Origin: Lachnoclostridium sp. UBA933
Lineage (GTDB): Bacteria > Bacillota > Clostridia > Lachnospirales > Lachnospiraceae
NCBI GenBank assembly: GCA_002293545.1
Contig: DBDL01000077.1
Coordinates: 3,236 to 11,887, forward strand
Reading direction: 5' to 3'
DNA: 8,652 nt
Made by a program: the position numbers and the translations under genes. How positions within the stretch are numbered: the stretch's first letter is position 1; each line of letters starts with the position of its first letter. Shown here piece by piece: positions 5,821-8,652 of this stretch. A model generated the notes under the pieces. The model did not search any database. It saw only the letters and a program-made list of their open reading frames with translations, and had not been told where the DNA came from.

Positions 5821-7515
5821 TACGTTTTCGTAAAGAGTACCGACAACCGGCGCGGCTACCGACCCGCCGTAGTACATCCCCTGCGGTTCGTCGATACGTA
5901 CCATCGCAATGACCTGCGGATCTTCTACCGGTGCAAACCCAATACAGGAAGAAATATACTTGGCATTCCCCCGCGGCAGCTTTTCCGAGGTCCCGGTTTT
6001 GGCTCCGACGGAAAACCCTTTGGCACCCGCATTTTTCCCGGTGCCGTCCGAAACGACTTTTCCCAGTGCCTCCCTTGCCAAATCGGAGGTTTCCTTTGTC
6101 ACAACACCGCTCTTGCTTGGGTAATCAAATTTTTTGATGATTTTCCCGTCGCCGGATGCCGCACTGACGCCGACATGCGGGACAACACTGTTTCCGCCGT
6201 TTATGATAGCACTTGCGCTTGCCAAAAGGCGCAGCGGTGTCAATTGAAAGGATTGCCCAAAGGAAATTGTTGCCAGCTCCACGGCTTCCACATTTGATTT
6301 CTTATGCATAATCGTTCCCGCTTCTCCCGGCAAATCAACCCCTGTTTTTTCCAATGCTCCGAATTGATCTAACATCTCAAACATTCCCGATACGCCGACT
6401 CTGGCTCCCACATCAATAAAAACGGGGTTACAGGAATTCATAACGCCTTCCAGAAATGTCTGCGAACCATGCCCTGTCGTCTTGTGACAGCGAATCTTCC
6501 GGTCCTCCACGGCACGGAATCCGGGACAGTTAAACCGATCGGTCATTTTTACCACTTTTTTTTCTAATGCCGCTGCCATTGTTAATATTTTGAACGTAGA
6601 ACCCGGTTCGTATGTATCGCTTACACATAAATTTCGCCATTTGGCGTTTAACGCATCCATCTGTTTCTTTTCGGGCAGGTTTTCCGCCCCCTTCGGTAAT
6701 TGAAAAGGGTCATTCAGATTAAATTCCGGCCAGTCAACCATCGCATAAATCTCACCGTTCTGAGGATTCATAATAATAATCTGAACACTTTTAGCGGACT
6801 TCTTTTTGGCAACCAGTTCTGCTGTCTGGGTGGCATATTCCATAATCTTCAAATCAAGACTTGTTGTTAAGTCCCATCCCGGAACCGGTTCGACGCGGTC
6901 TTCCGCACCGTTTTCAATCTCCGTTCCCCTTGCCGTTGTCATCGTCAGGATGGCTCCGTCCAATCCTTGCAGATACTTATCATACGACACTTCCAATCCG
7001 ATAATTCCCTGATTATCGCCTCCGGTAAAACCAAGTACCTTTGAACCCAATCTGTCGTATTTATATTGGCGTTTATAATCTTCATCAACCATGACACCCG
7101 CTAAATTCTCATCCCGAATCTGATCGGAGATATTTTTCTCTACGTTGGATTTTATTTTTTCCCTCGAAGATACCTTTTCTACCTTTTTCCGAATTTCCTT
7201 TTCATCAATTTGCAGCGTATTTGATAAAAACCGAATCACCTGTTCCGGATGTTCCACCTGACTGTGTATTACGGAAATCGTCGATACGGATCGGTTTCCC
7301 GCAAGGAGTTCGCCGCCGCGGTCATAAATTTTACCCCGTTCCGCCTTGATCGCTCTTTCACGCTGATGCAGTTTCGTCGCCAATACCCCGTATTCCTCTG
7401 CCTTTGCCCCCATTATGAAAAGAACTCTTGTAAATAAAAGCAGCAGCAGAACGGAAAATATACAAAAAACAAAAAATACTCCTTGTCTTTGGTAAGTCTT
7501 TTGTTTTGCAGACAT
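5800..7515 (-). CDS. Class B penicillin-binding protein (FtsI/PBP2B/SpoVD-like septal transpeptidase)
   Basis: A D,D-transpeptidase of about 571 residues that cross-links septal peptidoglycan with an FtsW-type glycan polymerase. I chose the ATG at 7515 because GGAG at 7525-7522 lies six bases upstream; a GTG at 7527 would give four extra residues but has no clear ribosome site. The order is a short basic N-terminus, one membrane anchor (about residues 13-34), a dimerisation domain opening with ERGKIYDRGGELLAGN (about 59-74), and a transpeptidase domain with STFK (S306, K309), SCN (S361, N363) and KTG (K506-G508). HKTTGHGSQ and ISFGQSF are further family signatures. It ends about 63 residues after KTG, with no PASTA domain, unlike B. 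subtilis PBP2B or SpoVD. Its last codons contain the -35 element of a probable mraY promoter. The family call is firm; the choice between FtsI and SpoVD roles is not. Confidence 0.96.
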   Translation of the reverse strand: MSAKQKTYQRQGVFFVFCIFSVLLLLLFTRVLFIMGAKAEEYGVLATKLHQRERAIKAERGKIYDRGGELLAGNRSVSTISVIHSQVEHPEQVIRFLSNTLQIDEKEIRKKVEKVSSREKIKSNVEKNISDQIRDENLAGVMVDEDYKRQYKYDRLGSKVLGFTGGDNQGIIGLEVSYDKYLQGLDGAILTMTTARGTEIENGAEDRVEPVPGWDLTTSLDLKIMEYATQTAELVAKKKSAKSVQIIIMNPQNGEIYAMVDWPEFNLNDPFQLPKGAENLPEKKQMDALNAKWRNLCVSDTYEPGSTFKILTMAAALEKKVVKMTDRFNCPGFRAVEDRKIRCHKTTGHGSQTFLEGVMNSCNPVFIDVGARVGVSGMFEMLDQFGALEKTGVDLPGEAGTIMHKKSNVEAVELATISFGQSFQLTPLRLLASASAIINGGNSVVPHVGVSAASGDGKIIKKFDYPSKSGVVTKETSDLAREALGKVVSDGTGKNAGAKGFSVGAKTGTSEKLPRGNAKYISSCIGFAPVEDPQVIAMVRIDEPQGMYYGGSVAAPVVGTLYENVLPYLLE

Positions 7516-7525
7516 CATCTTCTCC
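7516..7525 (-). promoter_or_regulatory. Ribosome binding site deciding the start of the second PBP gene
   Basis: On the minus strand GGAG (7525-7522) is followed by six bases and then the ATG at 7515. Two adjacent ATG codons (7518 and 7515) and an upstream GTG (7527) are in frame. Only the ATG at 7515 has normal spacing to this Shine-Dalgarno, since the GTG at 7527 overlaps it. Confidence 0.6.
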
Positions 7526-7574
7526 ACATGATACGCTTTATCTATAGTTTATTGTTTTTTACGGAAGGTTATGA

Positions 7575-8652
7575 TTATTTTGCATAAACACCTAAAAATG
7601 GAAGAACTTTTTTTAATAATTGGGAAGCAAATACTGTCGCATATGTGCTGTGTGCCTGCTCTGTCACGCGCGGCTGGTCAATTACGACATAAATAGCTAC
7701 CTGAGGATTATTTGCCGGTACCCCCCCGATGAATGAGAGTAAATAATTTGTTTTGTCCCTGCCGGCCTTTTCTGCCGTTCCGGTTTTTCCGCCGATTGAA
7801 TATCCTTTCACCTTTGCCGGTTCTGCCGAACCGTGTTCCACGGTGTTCAGTAAAAATTTACGCATCAGCTTGCTTGTTTTCTCCGTTGTTGTCTTTTTCA
7901 ATAAAACCGGTTCAAAGCTTTGCACAACCGCACCGTCATCATTTTGCAGTTCTTTTACAATCTGAGGCTGATAGTAATTCCCGCCGTTGATCAGAGAACA
8001 AAATCCGGTAATCATTTGAATCATCGTTACTGTCTGCGTCTGTCCGAAACTGCTTGTTGCGAGTTCGACCGGATTCAATTGTTCCGTCATATGAAGCAGC
8101 CCTGACGATTCACCAGGCAGGGTAATTCCCGTTTTTTTCCCGAATCCGTATCGTTCATTATATTGGTTGAATTTATCTCTTCCTAATGACGCTCCGATGT
8201 TCATAAGGGCAACATTACAGGATTCCATCAGGGCTTGTTCCAATGTGATGGTTCCGTGACCCGATGTTTCCACACAATGTATCCTCCGGTCGGCTACCTG
8301 CAGGTTCCCTTTACATTGAAATGTCGAGGATTCTGTCACCTTTCCTTCATCCAATGCCGCGGCAACCGTAAACGGCTTAAACGTAGACCCCGGCTCATAT
8401 GCTGCCGATATGCAATAGTTCGACCATAATTCCATCATTTTCGTCTGTTTTTCTTTTTTGCTCATTTTTGCTGTTTGAGCCGGTTCCCATGCCGATGACA
8501 GATCACTCGGTTTGTTTAGATTATAAGTCAAATCCGATGCCATTGCCAGAACCTGACCGTTTTTGGGATTCATCATGACGACTCCCATATGTGCGGCTTC
8601 CAGTTCCTTTTGATAATCGGCAATCATATCTTCAATAATCTTCTGTACATTG
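7575..8652 (-). CDS. Class B penicillin-binding protein (FtsI/SpoVD-like peptidoglycan D,D-transpeptidase), 5' end cut by window
   Basis: This is a membrane-anchored transpeptidase that cross-links stem peptides outside the cytoplasmic membrane. About 358 residues are visible, covering the transpeptidase domain. The reading frame stays open to the window edge (first whole codon at 8651), so the ATG at 8627 is an internal Met and the membrane anchor and dimerisation domain lie outside. The three active-site motifs are intact: STFK (serine nucleophile, codons near 8387-8376), SCN (near 8222-8214) and KTG (near 7787-7779). The motifs YEPGSTFK, TSGHG and SSFGQT are typical of the FtsI/PBP2B/SpoVD group. 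The protein ends about 68 residues after KTG, so there is no C-terminal PASTA domain. It lies directly upstream of a second, similar PBP, which suggests a tandem paralogue pair. Whether this copy serves vegetative division or sporulation cannot be told from the sequence. Confidence 0.95.
   Translation of the reverse strand, partial: NVQKIIEDMIADYQKELEAAHMGVVMMNPKNGQVLAMASDLTYNLNKPSDLSSAWEPAQTAKMSKKEKQTKMMELWSNYCISAAYEPGSTFKPFTVAAALDEGKVTESSTFQCKGNLQVADRRIHCVETSGHGTITLEQALMESCNVALMNIGASLGRDKFNQYNERYGFGKKTGITLPGESSGLLHMTEQLNPVELATSSFGQTQTVTMIQMITGFCSLINGGNYYQPQIVKELQNDDGAVVQSFEPVLLKKTTTEKTSKLMRKFLLNTVEHGSAEPAKVKGYSIGGKTGTAEKAGRDKTNYLLSFIGGVPANNPQVAIYVVIDQPRVTEQAHSTYATVFASQLLKKVLPFLGVYAK

Noticed and set aside
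7528..7574. Possible promoter between the two PBP genes (TTCCGT and TATAGA)
   Set aside because: The spacing is only 14 bases and the -35 match is poor.
8625..8627. ATG at 8627 as the true start of the first PBP
   Set aside because: The frame is open to the window edge and the upstream codons continue the transpeptidase domain; the protein would otherwise lack its membrane anchor.

Overview
The window is a stretch of the division and cell wall (dcw) gene cluster of a Gram-positive, low-to-moderate GC bacterium. The best guess is a member of the class Clostridia, probably near Lachnospiraceae. That guess rests on the gene order, on a DivIB-type FtsQ, on murA sitting inside the cluster, and on the style of the proteins; no rRNA or other taxonomic marker is present. 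All seven genes lie on the minus strand, so transcription runs from high to low coordinates.

In transcription order the layout is: a class B penicillin-binding protein cut by the window edge (8652 to 7575); a second, complete class B penicillin-binding protein (7515 to 5800); mraY (5711 to 4746); murD (4731 to 3379); ftsW/spoVE-like SEDS gene (3371 to 2241); murA (2091 to 838); divIB/ftsQ (825 to 100); then about 100 AT-rich bases leading out of the window, where ftsZ would be expected. Spacing is tight for mraY-murD-ftsW (14 and 7 bases) and murA-divIB (12 bases). It is looser between the two PBP genes (59 bases), before mraY (88 bases) and before murA (149 bases).

The genes form one pathway. 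MurA makes the first committed UDP-MurNAc precursor, MurD adds D-glutamate, and MraY moves the pentapeptide precursor to the lipid carrier (lipid I). FtsW polymerises glycan from lipid II, the class B PBPs cross-link it, and DivIB scaffolds the divisome that controls FtsW-PBP activity. murG, which makes lipid II and often sits next to ftsW, is not in this window.

The most informative non-coding signals are a near-consensus vegetative promoter straddling the end of the second PBP gene and reading into mraY, followed by a GC-rich leader hairpin; a 149-base gap where murG often lies; and an AT-rich promoter-like region with a perfect inverted repeat after divIB. I see no mobile element, RNA gene, CRISPR array or new defence-type system. 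This is essentially a conserved housekeeping region.
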